From assembly GCA_950295325.1 (NCBI GenBank), contig OX485803.1:59039554-59103553 (forward strand): a stretch of DNA of 64,000 nt. The letters are read 5' to 3'. The translations under genes and the position numbers were made by a program. How positions within the stretch are numbered: position 1 is the first letter of the stretch; each line of letters begins with the position of its first letter. This document shows positions 23,329 to 34,989 of the stretch, one piece after another. This DNA comes from Polytrichum commune. Its lineage: Eukaryota > Streptophyta > Polytrichopsida > Polytrichales > Polytrichaceae. The notes below the pieces were generated by a model. The model made no database searches and was not told the DNA's origin. It saw nothing but the letters and a program-made list of their open reading frames with translations.

Positions 23329-24759
23329 AAAGGTCAGTAAACCAAAGTTTGAGGGCTTCTTTTCAGTCATCTTTGCTATTCTGTTCCCATCTATATTGGC
23401 AGAAATCTTGCAAAGTGGTGAATCGTATGATTCGTGCTGAACTTGATCTCGTGAGGTTTCTTTTTTCTGCAGGACCACAAGGTAACTTGAGAAAGGTGAT
23501 ATAGAACACTAAACTTTCTAATTCTCCGCAGCAAAATTTCGAGTGTAATCTGGGCGAGCCGGGTCCTATCTAGCTGATGAAGGTAAACAACTGTGCTGAG
23601 GCCGAGTCGCAGTCGCTCTGCTGAAAGACAAATTTATCGACACGTGTCATTTTCTCTTATTAAGCTTATCGTGTATTAAGGAATACTTCATCCATACACT
23701 GTCATTCACAAGGAATTTTCTGTGATTGGCAACTGGAATGTTGTCGTGGATTCGACGACTAACTTGACGTTGCTGTCATCTCAAGCAACCAGCTCCAACC
23801 CGGCTCTGGCTTGATTTGGGGTTTATGAAGGTTCTGATATTGTAAACTTGATGCAGGTGTAGTGGAGACTGACGTCATTTTTCGAAGGAGATCAATTGGC
23901 AGGGACCAGTAGAGCCAAGGCTAACCATCAGTGAGTAGAAATTAGCTAGGAAGCTCACAAATCCGAAATTGTTTCCATTATTACCATCCGCTTGATGGCA
24001 GGATAGCTTAGAAATGCTTTGAAGGTATGTGCAAATTGTAAATATGTTACTCAGAAAGATGTTCAAGTTTAACTCGATATGGACAACCCCATTAACTTCC
24101 GAATTTCTTGTAAAGTGTATGGTGTCTGTTTGTGAGAACCCTGTCGCCTACAGTCTCTGGAAATTACCATTGCAAGCTTCGAGCGTCTAGCTAACCCCCT
24201 ACCGCAGAAGAAGCACCTGTCAGCCCTTATAGTCTCCATGTTTTGATGCCATAAAGCTGTATTATATGCAGATCTATTGAGGTTTCTCTTTTGATAATCC
24301 CCACTCGAATGATACCAGTGCCATCAACGTGCAATGACTATCTTCAAGCCTTTACTTGTCACATGCAGAAAATGTCATGTTACCAGTATTATGTCAAGGT
24401 CTTAAGAAATCCTCAGCATGAAAATTCTGCTGCATTGCACAGTGGATTATTCCAAAGCTCCTCAAATGCAGATGCAGAAATTGTAGTATAACTTGAAATC
24501 AAACATCTCATTGGCACATGACGGACAAACTTGACGCATTTTATTGCATCTTCCAAAGTGACATTGTTTCAAAGTGAGGCTTCAGCTCTGTTCCCTCACA
24601 CGGGTGGAGAATGTGTTCTCTTTCTGTTGGGTGCTTGCTATACAATTGGAGACGATTCTGTACCTCACGTGTAGGAATGGAGCTGAAACTATCTGAGCTG
24701 AGCTGAAAATTTGACCTGGTTGGTCTCAGAAAATACTCTGGTCCTCAATTGGTAATGAC
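23329..24759 (+). other. 3' flank of receptor kinase copy A
   Basis: This holds the 3' untranslated region and downstream DNA shared with 46,000-47,409. No further open frame is supported. The segment 23,860-24,060 is conserved between the copies but does not code a convincing protein. Confidence 0.5.
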
Positions 24760-24808
24760 CATGGCTAAACCTAAACCCTAAATGTTCAGGGTTTAGGGTT
24801 AGCCATGT
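24758..24808. repeat. Telomere-like inverted repeat at the edge of block A
   Basis: CATGGCTAAACCTAAACCCT is followed after about 8 bases by AGGGTTTAGGGTTAGCCATG, giving two arms of about 20 bp built from the plant telomere-type CCCTAAA motif. It lies where homology to block B fades. Confidence 0.65.
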
Positions 24809-27800
24809 TCATTCAGGGTATGAAAATACTCTTTTCCTCAAAAGGGTATGAACATGGCTACAACCTAAATAACCGGTTCATGGACTGCTAGTGCAAAATC
24901 ATCGGAAAAGATGGTGAGCAATGCAGCGGCCATCTCTTTAAAGGCCTCGGAATTTGGTGAACCTGGGGGTCATAGAGAACCTGTGAGATGCTTGGCAACA
25001 CAACCTGTGCAAAACGTGCCAAATTATCGTAGACAAAACACCAAGCTAAGTATAAGACTGGCAATGGGGCGCAGAGATAGAAACATGGATGGGCTAGCGC
25101 CCGCACTCCCGAGACTCCCTTCCTTTAAACTGGTGTCAGGATGTAAGCACCTTCAAGTTGTGGCAAAACTTTCGAGTCAAGTGAATGGTGAAACATGTCC
25201 TTAACCCATGTGCCAGTTTCCGGTGCAATCTCAAATCCCTCACACATACTCATGTGTCTTGTGGCAGCATGCGTAATCTCTCCTGCCAAGGGAGACCCTA
25301 CTTAGATGCATTTTCCCGCGTTGCAATGTGTTGCGTGCTCCACTGCGTAAAGGTGAAGCTCAATCAAGTTCTATTCTATCCTTTAGACAGTAAGGTTTAA
25401 TGTAGTCATTTTGGAAAATCCTCCCATTGAATACTCTCTCAAAGTGATCAATTGATGAGAATCACGAATTCACCTCCTGATTCTATTTCAAACTCTGGCA
25501 TTGTACCTCCATTATTATCATGTTCACATTGATGACCACGTATAAGCCCATGTGGTGCTCCATCTCAGACTCAAGTGCTCATATCTCGCAGCAGTAAATC
25601 TATCCCCCGTACCGCTGTAAATTACCAGCTGTGTGCATGTTGCACCTCCTAAGTAGGACTACGCACCCGCACTAATTGTATACCTAGTCGATGTCAAAGT
25701 AGATCACTTATATTAAATTCAGGAATTATGTGCACCTTAGAGAGTTGCCAAGGTGTCCTCGTATGTTTTTGGTCAATGAAATAGACGTGTTTCTTGTCTC
25801 AAAAGAAAGAGGAATTCAAATAAGGAAGTCAATCGATCCATAACAGAGAGGTGACGCATGTTGATGATGAGCATCTCACACGAAATCCAGTGAATTCACA
25901 ACATGAGTGAATGTGAGGACAGGTTGATCACACACATGTATGATGTGCTACCGATACGGCTTGGCTTCGTCTAACGGACCACATGCAAAATATAACGGCC
26001 TGGAGCATCATAACCGCCTCCAATGGAGAACATCCATGGCAAGGTGGTGACGTGGAAGAAGAGGTGCGTCCTTTGGAGACAATGGATTGTGAGTGGAGAA
26101 TCGACCTATGCAAAATGTTGTTTGTGGGGGATCCCTTTGTCTCTCCATCCGCCGTGATCCTCTATCTTTCCCCTCCTCTCTCGAAGCGTCATCTGCCCAT
26201 CGCCGATCTTATGGGTAATCCTGGGTCGCAAAAAACTCGGATGGGTGCCTACAAGTCCGTTTGAGGTTCTCAGTGCTGAAGAGTTAGGAATTATGCGACA
26301 TTGCTCAGCTCTTTGCCATCATGGGTTAGCCGAACACCGGGTAAGTTGTATATAAGGATTCTTGCACATCAAAGTGAGTCTACTACAGATTTTCCTCCAC
26401 AATGATCTCACACATCAATATCACACCTCGCAATGCCAGTAGCTTCTTTCCTCCCGCCGAAGGTTATAGGTAGGACGCTCATAATGTCGTAGCTGTGGCA
26501 ATTTTACCCCATTCGGGGTTGTTGCAATGATCGAAATGTAAAAATGTGGAGTGCAAATCCAACTGAGACAGCAATTGCACCGGTTCGCGAAGCGATACAG
26601 CCTGCTTGGTATGTTCAAGTAACACCTTCGTGGTTGTGATGATGCATGAGCTCCCGGCCAAGCTGTAATGATTTACATTAACTTTAGGAGGTTACCGAAC
26701 TCATAATCATGTGCTTTTTAGTCGTAGTCCGAAGTAGATACGGTTAACCTACATGGTGAAAAGTGTCCATGAGATACATCATAGTATTTGGTCGACGCTG
26801 GCCTGATGCATGTTTCTGACGATGCACATGAATCAAGGATTGCCCTGCCCATCCTCCCTCCCGTTATGATCGCTTTAGGCGAGGTTGGGGCGACGTTCCG
26901 AAACTGACGTATATTTATTCGACTGCACGGTTTCCTAGCTATAACCTCACAACTGAGGTTGAAGGATACCTGTCATCGATCGCTCGCTCCCCGCCCGTTA
27001 TTGGCAATGAAGAAAGATGCATGGAAAGTTGCACCCTAAAATACGATCGAGTAGGGATCCATGGGCGATTATGATGAGTGTCAGTAGTGGTTGTAACTTA
27101 CCTAGTTTGAGCAGCTCTAAGTTCTATTGTTGCAGATGACCCCGGCATCTGTAATCTGCCGAAACTAATTGACGAGAACACACATAATATTTCTGGGACT
27201 GAGAAACCGAGTGTCTCTTGATAGCTTCCAAAGTGGTTGAAGATGCTTCTTTTCAAGAATGGCTGACAACTTGCATCTCTCTCCTACACAGATATTAGAC
27301 ATCCCCCTATTCTTCAAATTCCAGTTGGAAATTTCTTAGCCCACTTACACAGTACGTCCTTCATTGTCCTGCTTCGAAAATTGATCGTTGTTTCCCGAAC
27401 AGAGATGTATAAATGAGGCGAGTTTGCATGCAATTGTCTCAATAGCTCTAAATTTTCCTGTTTTACTGCTGCGTAACTGTTCCCGGGACGGGCAGGGTTT
27501 CTTTCGTAGCAATCAATTTGCCCGAAGGTCTTACTGAGAAGAACGCAGCTATTTAGTTCACCCAGGACAAGTCTAAATCGACGTGAACATTTGCTCAGTG
27601 AGAGGTAATTATCTCTCAATTAGAGCTGATGAAAGTCAATTGTAACTCCGATGGGGCCAGTTTCATTGCAAGTCGGAAGGGGATGGAGGAATAAGGCAGT
27701 GATGACGCAGCAGGTTACAGAGCAATTTGAGTTGCTTTTGCACAATTGCAATGAGTGATCACCGTCACTTTACCTAAGAAGAAGTTTCCATCTTGATGTA

Positions 27801-28107
27801 AACCCGACCAACCTCCATACAACATTGCGTCCACGCACGTGGTGACGACTTGCGGTAAAAACATCACGATCAGCGTAATTTCCTTCATCGCAAGGGAAAT
27901 TAAGTTCAATATACACCACTTTCCAACAGAAAATTTGATAAAATCCAATACATTGTGAAATGGATGATGTCAAATCTGCAGTTAGCAGCTCGAGCAGCTG
28001 ATGCAGAGGCCTTGGCGTTGTTGCAATTTTGCAGGACTGACATGTGCTGTGTTGTTAGTAACCAACAATCAACCCGAAGGTAATTAATCTACAAGGGTGA
28101 ATCGAGG
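24809..28107. other. Intergenic DNA, no gene recognised
   Basis: Several short open frames on both strands (for example 25,983-26,264 plus and 27,314-27,619 minus) could be exons, but none matches a family. A plus stretch near 27,967 (QLAARAADAEALALLQF) followed by a possible GT donor may be an exon upstream of the next gene. Confidence 0.3.
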
Positions 28108-29305
28108 ATGGTCCCTCCAAGGTTAAATGTTGGGGCATCCAAGTATTGGTTGCGAGCACGGAGTGGCAACAGCACCGGTGGCAAGATTCTGGTGTCTGTT
28201 GACTCATTATACAATATATTCAAGGAGAACAGAGCGAGGACAAGAAGGGCTGACAATACCACAGCAGCAGTCCCGCCAACAATCACCGCAGCCATCCAAA
28301 ATGATCAGCCGGGTTCTCCCAACATGCCAGCCATTCGCAAGAGCGCAAGGCTGTTTGAGAAACGAGCAGCTCTGTTACGATGCACACGGGGAGGTCCACA
28401 GTACTGGCTCCGAACCAGGTCGAAAGGCAATAAACGTTCACTGCTCGTCTCAGTGAAGTCACTCTACCCCTCCGGTAGGTAATCGACAATCCTTACGTGC
28501 ACACTTTATAATTCATGTCATTTGGTAGCAAATTGAGTCGTGCAATATCAATTTCGGTACAGAAAAACCTAAGCAACACCTTATGAATGAAAATCCTACA
28601 AGTATGCATCCATATCCAATCCTTGAAGTCATTCAGAATTTCAGGAATTCATGAACACTCGGAGTTGATGAGTGGCCTCGTTGGATGACATGAATGTTCA
28701 CTATCTATTCCTCCGGGAGGTAATCGATCCTCACGTGCATCACTTACCCTGGAAATTATGACAGTTTTCAAGCAACGAGAAATATTGTGGGTCACCAATT
28801 TTTCCGTGACAAACGTGGGGTCAGCAATATGGATACCGGTTTATGAGAGAACTTAGGCAACATATCTATAAGAATATTACACAGTGTGCATATCCATATC
28901 CATCTTCCTTGAACTTATTCAAATTTTTAGGAATTCATCATCGCTTGGGGTTGATGAGTGGCGTCGTTGGATGACATACAATGATGTTCAGAGCAATCAG
29001 AGAAGGAGAATGATAAGAGAGCAAACTGTAGCGGCTGCGTTCGACCACCGCCTCGAAGAAAAAGTGCACGGCTGTTTGAGAAGAGAGCTGCGTCGTTGTT
29101 GAGTTGTCGGACAGGCAGGCCTGGCAGTGTGCGACGCAAAGTCTTGAAATTCAAAAGAAAGAGGAAGCACATCTGCTGGTTGTACAAAGGCACACCGTGG
29201 ATGGGAGGCTCTTACTCCAAGATACCTGATGGCCTTGCGGATGACCGGAGTAAAGGACCCAAATCCGACTGCCATTTGGATGGCAAAGGTAAAACATTCC
29301 TCTAA
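28108..29305 (+). CDS. Unrecognised gene with repeated RKSARLFEKRAA and YWLRxRS modules
   Basis: I do not recognise this protein. An open stretch at 28,108-28,482 codes YWLRARS, then LVSVDSLY, then RKSARLFEKRAALL, then YWLRTRS, then LVSVKSLY. A second open stretch at about 28,992-29,305 codes PPPRRKSARLFEKRAASLL, then a lysine and arginine-rich tail and a stop. The motif of 12 to 13 residues is therefore repeated in separate exons, and YWLRxRS...LVSVxSLY occurs twice in the first. The DNA between them (28,490-28,990) is itself a tandem duplication, which suggests growth by exon-intron duplication. The high basic charge hints at a nucleic-acid or nuclear role (inference). The start at 28,108 and the exon borders are uncertain; it may extend upstream or be broken. 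Confidence 0.4.
28466..28995 (+). repeat. Tandem duplication of about 250 bp
   Basis: CCTCCGGTAGGTAATCGA near 28,469 recurs as CCTCCGGGAGGTAATCGA near 28,710. The shared order continues: CATCCATATCCAATC or CATATCCATATCC, then AGGAATTCAT, then GTTGATGAGTGGC(C/G)TCGTTGGATGACAT. Each unit appears to start at a possible splice donor. Confidence 0.7.
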
Positions 29306-29353
29306 ACCCTACATCACATCAGCAGTTCACCTTGTAGAAGAAAATTTAGCGCG

Positions 29354-29376
29354 CCCCCCCCCCCCCCCCCCCCCCC
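29354..29376. repeat. Poly-C tract, 23 bases
   Basis: A pure C run between the unrecognised module gene and the F-box gene. It may be a slippage-prone tract with uncertain true length. Confidence 0.9.
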
Positions 29377-29770
29377 TCTCGATCATGAGGAGTTTCACAA
29401 TCCATGAGTGCTGATGGTGTTGCTTGTGATGGCACGACATCAGACGTGAGACTTAGAGCTCAGTTACAGACAGTGCCACAATTTTCTGATGATGCTTACA
29501 GATACGTAAGCTCATTGAGTGCTTTGGCAAGCCTTCCATTTGTAGTGTTGATGATTATGTAGAGGTTGAGTGAGAAATGGTAGTATGGATGTCGAGGGAG
29601 ATCACTGGGCAGTCGCATATAACTAACAGGTATGCATTAGAATCAGAGATAGGAATCTGGTGTGCCAAGTGATTTCTTCCAGTCTGATGCTGAGAGCATC
29701 CCTCAAGCGTCTGCGGCTGTTCGGGAAGAGATTGGCAAGTTGCCTCTCTTGGTCCGAGCTGTTGATGAGT

Positions 29771-30221
29771 ATGTTCTCGCACCTTCTTCCGAGCCTCGAC
29801 CTAAACCAGTGGCCTACTTTGTTAGATGGTGGAGCCCTCTCTACCTCCGCCAAATTCAGCAAGGATCCCAACTGCCGCCCTGCCCTCCAACGCCTCACGG
29901 AGAGCGGTGAAGAAGACTTGCTCCAGAGCATTCTTGAGAAGCTCCCCCCTGCCAACCTTCTCCAAGCTGCTCGAGTACGTCTCTCTCTCTCTCTCTCTCT
30001 CCCCCCCCCATGTATACATAGCTGCACACACATCACAATGGTAAGTGCCTCATTTTTCTCTCCAGCTATGCATAAATTCTGGAAGGACTTTGTTCGGTGT
30101 TACAAGACGGAATCCCTCCATACATTCTCTGGACGGGCTGACCGACATTTGAAATGTAGGGAAGGATTTGAAAATGTATGGAGAGGAAACGAAACCTCCC
30201 TTCAGTTGAAGGTATCAACCA

Positions 30222-30265
<44 letters not shown>

Positions 30266-31279
30266 TTTCCGTGTATACATAGCTGCACGAACTTCTCATA
30301 CCCCAATGTACCTCATTTGTCTCTCCAGCTATCCCTACATTCTCTGGGCGGTGTGCCCGACATAATTCGAGTGTAGGGAGGGATTGGATAATGTAGAGGG
30401 GTAACCGAACAATCTCCCTTTAATTAAAGAGATCATTAGCCTATTGACTCCATTTTATTGATGTCCGACCGCCATATATGATGTGTGCAGGTATGTAGGT
30501 CATGGGCAAGGTTGTGTGAATCAGCATTCAAGGAAGAGTGCTACCGCAAGGGATGGTCTCTGCCTCGCCTTCCGCGTGGAGCTACCCCTGCATTTCCGGT
30601 TTGTAAACCTTCACTTCACTTTCTCCCAAACAGCTCATAACTCATGCTTCGATGTCGCATCATAACAACATTTCTTCATTGCATCATCAGGAATTTGACT
30701 ATATATATCTGCAATCTCCAATCCTGAAGCAAGCTTGTCCAGATCTTTAGGAAAAAGTATTCTATACCATCACATCACGTAGCTCTGGCTGTGGTGCAAC
30801 GAAATAGCATCCCATCAAGTAAATCTCACATCACCTGCAAATCCACATGATCAAGGATATTATCATGTCCACTTGACATCTGTATCTGAAAAGGAGCATC
30901 GTGTGCATAGTGATATGAAACATCTGACTGCTCATAATGGACTCGCAATCATGAATTACAAACTATGAATGATCTTCCAACCAGGAGAAACTTTCTGGGT
31001 GCATCGATCGGGATTGACGTGGAGTGACCCAAGTAGTTTCTTTTCTTGGTGTGGCAGTGGAGGTCATTGTACTACAGACACGCGTGCCGCGCCTGTGGGA
31101 AGGTGGGTGAGTTCTTTGTAAGGAAAACCCTCAATGGCAATTTTCAGTTTCTTCTTTGCGGTGGTTGCATCCGACTGCCGGACGTGCGAGATCGGTTGGT
31201 TCAATACTCCATCGACTTGTATGGTGTCACAGGAAAACTCTTGGTCCCTAGCATCAATGTCTCCAGGGGTGGCAGCTAG
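29771..31279 (+). CDS. Small F-box protein with a cysteine-rich C-terminus
   Basis: The predicted exons are 29,771-29,974, 30,491-30,598 and 31,058-31,279, all joined in phase 0 at GT/AG sites, giving about 177 residues. The F-box spans exons 1 and 2: EEDLLQSILEKLPPANLLQAAR, then VCRSWARLCESAFKEE. Exon 3 opens WRSLYYRHACRACG and has a second CGGC pair, a possible zinc-binding fold, and ends SINVSRGGS. F-box proteins join SKP1-cullin ubiquitin ligases as substrate adaptors; the substrate here is unknown. The start is the weakest point: upstream, another frame (29,662-29,910; VREEIGKLPLLVRAVDEYV) also looks coding, so the N-terminus may be longer with a frameshift or extra exon. Confidence 0.65.
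29975..30440 (+). repeat. Duplicated intron segment with CT microsatellites
   Basis: Two copies of about 235 bp lie in F-box intron 1. Each starts with a (CT)n run (29,981-30,001 and 30,217-30,262), then GTATACATAGCTGCAC, CTCATTT, CTCTCCAGCTAT, and ACATTCTCTGG(A/G)CGG. The repeat is within the predicted intron, so it does not change the protein. Confidence 0.8.
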
Positions 31280-33525
31280 CCTGCAGATGCATCATCATCA
31301 TCACAATCTCTCCCACCCCCATCACACATGACACACACCATCTAATATACCTAATCCATTTCCAACCGTGACTCGCGAACTCAAGCTACACTCGCATTGC
31401 ATTTGTATTCCGAGGAACTAAAAGTCGATCACCAGCAGCAGCCGGTTGCAGGAGATTCCATCCATCGATCCACATCATAGACTATGTGTATATCCAGTGC
31501 GTTTCACTTCCAATATCTCAAATGCAACGTCATCATCTTCCTCTCTGGTGTGAAATTGGAAGAGTGCTAGGATCAAGATCACAACACAATTTTTGCAGTG
31601 TGCACTACCTACTCGTGGTAATTCCAAATGTGCAGAAACTTTTGATCGAGACCCCATCTTCACTAGAATGTGGAAGTCATTTCACTGCTCCAGAAACTGA
31701 GACTGTACATAGTCCATTTGAACCGTTTATGTTGGAGGGAAGATGATCATTGCTGATGTACTACTGCATTTGAGCCATGCTCAAATAGGGAAGGGTGGAA
31801 GAGTTACTCGAGTCCATATTTACACCAACAATGAATAATTCAATATGCTCACAAATTTTATACATTTACACACTAATTGGCACCCAGGAGTCAGACTGTA
31901 CTGTTGTCCAGGGGCCTATCTCTCCAATGCTTCGGACATAGTTTCAACTCCTGTCCACACTATTTAGTTGTACGTTCATATTCATAGTGCACACTGAAAA
32001 TGTTACCACTATGATGATTTGAGCCTCCTGATTGCATTTATACATATTATCTAAGAGATATTTTTAGATTTCTCATGTCTTACTACATGTAGACTAAAGT
32101 CTCCTTATCTATATCCTATTGGGTCCCATTGGTTATATTAAAGCAAATTGTATGAAGTATGTCAACCACCTATCCCAAGATTGTCATCTTTTCTCAAGGT
32201 ACATTATGAGCAAGTCTTCAAGACTCTTATTGGTTCTCTCAGTCTCTGTATCCATTTCCGGATGATATGCAAACCTCGAACTAACTTGTTACCACACAAA
32301 TTAACAAAGATTTTCAAAATTCACTCACAAATTTACTATCACTATCACAAATTATCTCTTGTTGTAACCCATAATGTACAATTATTTATTTAACAAGTAA
32401 CTAAGCTACTCCCGAAGTTGTCACAATTGTCACTATACATGTGAAATGAGCCACCTTAAGGTGGATGGGTCTTAAATGGCTTGTTTTCTTCATCAGACCC
32501 CTAGATTTGATTGGTATGTGGTTTGGTGAGGATGAAATAGCAAACATCGTAAAGACACATGTTTAAAAGAGATTGGACTACGTCTTCAAATATTAATAAC
32601 TACTCTACACTCAACATTGAACACAATTGGGAGGACCTATGTATCCAGTTAAGAAATCAACTAACATGTTCTTCTGATAACCATCATTTAATTTAGAGGA
32701 GGATGAATTTTAGATAATTTGTTTACACATTCAAATAAGACGCAATTTTTGTCATTGTTGAGGTTCAAGTGGTTCAAAACACTCATTACACAACATCCAA
32801 CTTTTTGTGCTCAAGACAAAATGTCCAAACCCTAACTCTAACCCCAATGCTCCAAAGTATACAATTTGACAAAATTTTGCCACAACCTTTGCCTAAAATC
32901 CTACCCAAAACAGTTCAACGAGCAGTTGGAAGTTTGTACTCCTACATTTCTTGAAACAAAACGATTTTGTACTCTACCTCCACATCATAGTAAGAATTAC
33001 ATAGGGCATCCCAGAGAACCTTTAACTCAATGACACTCAACTGAGCTAATGGCTCAAATAATAGCCATAAATTTGAGTCACTTTGATAAGTAGCAATTCT
33101 TCTTGAACCAACCTATGTTCTGCACATGTTGGTTTCTTACATACTCAGTTGTTGTCACCCGCAATACTCTTGACTATCTCCCAAATCCCCAACCTGACCT
33201 GACTTCCTTTAATTTTTGGATCCCCAACTAAAGCAAATGGATTCTTTTCATTGGCACTAGTTTCACTCACTATACTTAGTTTATGAATGCCTTCAACCAC
33301 TCGTGCTTGATGGTTAGATACAATCAAGACAATAGTCTCTCTTTTAGAGGCTTGCGATTGGGGATGATCATTAACACTAATTTTCTACGCATGACGTAGA
33401 AACACTCCAACTTGATGGATGCACTACACCACTGAGATTTAGGGTTGGACGCAACTTGCAACTCATTAGGCCAATAAACATGTGTTAGTTTGAGGAAAAA
33501 AACCCAAACATGTTACACACTTCTT
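31280..33525. other. Intergenic DNA, no gene recognised
   Basis: AT-rich sequence with no supported gene. It includes a segment at about 32,450-32,655 that recurs at about 56,283-56,490. Confidence 0.4.
32450..32655 (+). repeat. Dispersed repeat, copy 1
   Basis: It shares with 56,283-56,490, in the same orientation, GG(T/A)GATGGGTCTTAA, then GGTGAGGAT, then AAAGACACATGTTTAAAAG, then CAATTGGGA(G/A)GACCTATG and TATCCAGT. It is probably an old transposon fragment of unknown class. Confidence 0.7.
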
Positions 33526-33952
33526 TTAGGGTAGAAGGATTGTATTGTATGGTTTAACTATGGGCAAGGGGGTTGGTTTGTTGGGGGTCACCTTTGCACG
33601 ATGGGCGTTTGTGTCCGAGTTGGTGTGGAGGGGCAACATGTCCCGCAGAGAAATAGGGAGGGGTCCACTCTTTGCAGGTCGAGCGTCCATCCGTAGCCAC
33701 CGTTGAGGTGTAATACTATCACCAGGTGGAGAGTGGGACGCCTGGATGCAGTTGTGCTCTGTGCTCTTGAGTGATGACGGAGACGGAGATTGTAAGCATC
33801 TTTGCTTGGGTGGGGGAACATCGATGACATCGGCATCAAGAGGCTCCTTGGAGTAGTTTATGATGGACACGGCATTGCAAACAGTCTCATAGAAGAAGCT
33901 TCCGAAGTTTGAGTCACTAATAACCTCAAGCAAGGGCTCCAAAAGCTAATGC

Positions 33953-33953
<1 letters not shown>

Positions 33954-33993
<40 letters not shown>
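33954..33993. repeat. Poly-A tract, 40 bases (poly-T on the minus strand)
   Basis: A pure run of 40 A. On the minus strand it is a T tract followed by GGCATTAG, so it may be the pyrimidine tract of an intron in the decayed phosphatase gene. Its length is probably unstable. Confidence 0.85.
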
Positions 33994-33996
<3 letters not shown>

Positions 33997-34989
33997 AAGG
34001 GAAAGGAGAGGGAACATGTGAAAATTGATATACATTCCAGTATATTTACACAAAGGGCACACCATGTGTCTCAAATGAATTTATTATATTTCGCATGAGC
34101 GTACAATTCTCTATACAAATAATCCCTCAGATCCATGTATCTCTCGCTTATTGGATTACAACTTAGAAATTGAGGCATGGGTAGTCCGCTCCCCACAAGC
34201 ATTTGAAGGTATTAAATGAGGTCTAACAAAAAGCGGTTTTGGACCTTCCCGACCGTCTATGTAGGACAAACTATGAAGTTGGATGTCAGGTTCAAAATAT
34301 TTTTGGAAGCCTTGTCGTCCACCATCATCATGTTATGACGGGTGGGACGAACGTCATAGGGACAGCCGACCATGAAGGGACGCCGGTTCGAGTTAATTGG
34401 TTTCAAGACCTTAAGATATTGATTTACGGCGAGGTTGTTGGGCTACTTGACACTTTGCCATTGGGGGTGTATAAATTCTTACAAGACTCATGTCCTAGGA
34501 CCAAGCAAGGGGATTCGAGACCCATGAAGATGAACTTCACGATTGTCTGGGTGTTCTCGGACTTCATGGAGCTCCTCACGATCACCCACCATTTTGATTG
34601 GCCGAAGCCACGGCTGGAGGTACACAAGCTTGCTTTTGATGTACTGTACATAGGGGGGCCATCGTAGTTCGCGTCTTCGGGCTTGCAGAAAAGCACCATG
34701 GGGACCCTGGGACCAGAGTCCGGGGAGTTTTTTTACCAAAATCGGTAGATTTCCGATCTTTTATGAAAAGATTCGGATTTTTATTTTTTTGATCGGAAGC
34801 TACCTAAATCCAATTTTTTTTGTCGGTTAAATTCCGATATTTAACTTTCTCATTCGGTAATTTTCCGATTTTGTGAATTTCAATTCGGTATGTTTCCGAA
34901 GATTTGTATTGTATGTCGGATTTGTTTTTTTTAATATTATAAAAAAATTGGTATTATGCTTTTAAATGGGCGAATTTGAATAAAGACAG

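Larger units (their letters stand above)
17150..24800 (+). repeat. Inverted segmental duplication, block A
   Basis: This block matches about 46,000-53,490 in reverse complement. Matching landmarks include the upstream pyrimidine tract (17,220-17,280 against 53,388-53,421), the leader before the receptor-kinase start, both exons, the 3' segment around 23,860-24,060 (against 46,720-46,920) and the GAGAATGTGTTCTC segment near 24,605 (against 46,105). Homology fades at about 17,150 and about 24,760-24,800. Confidence 0.9.

Noticed and set aside
24758-24808. True telomere
   Set aside because: Only two or three telomere-type units are present in inverted orientation, inside normal sequence.
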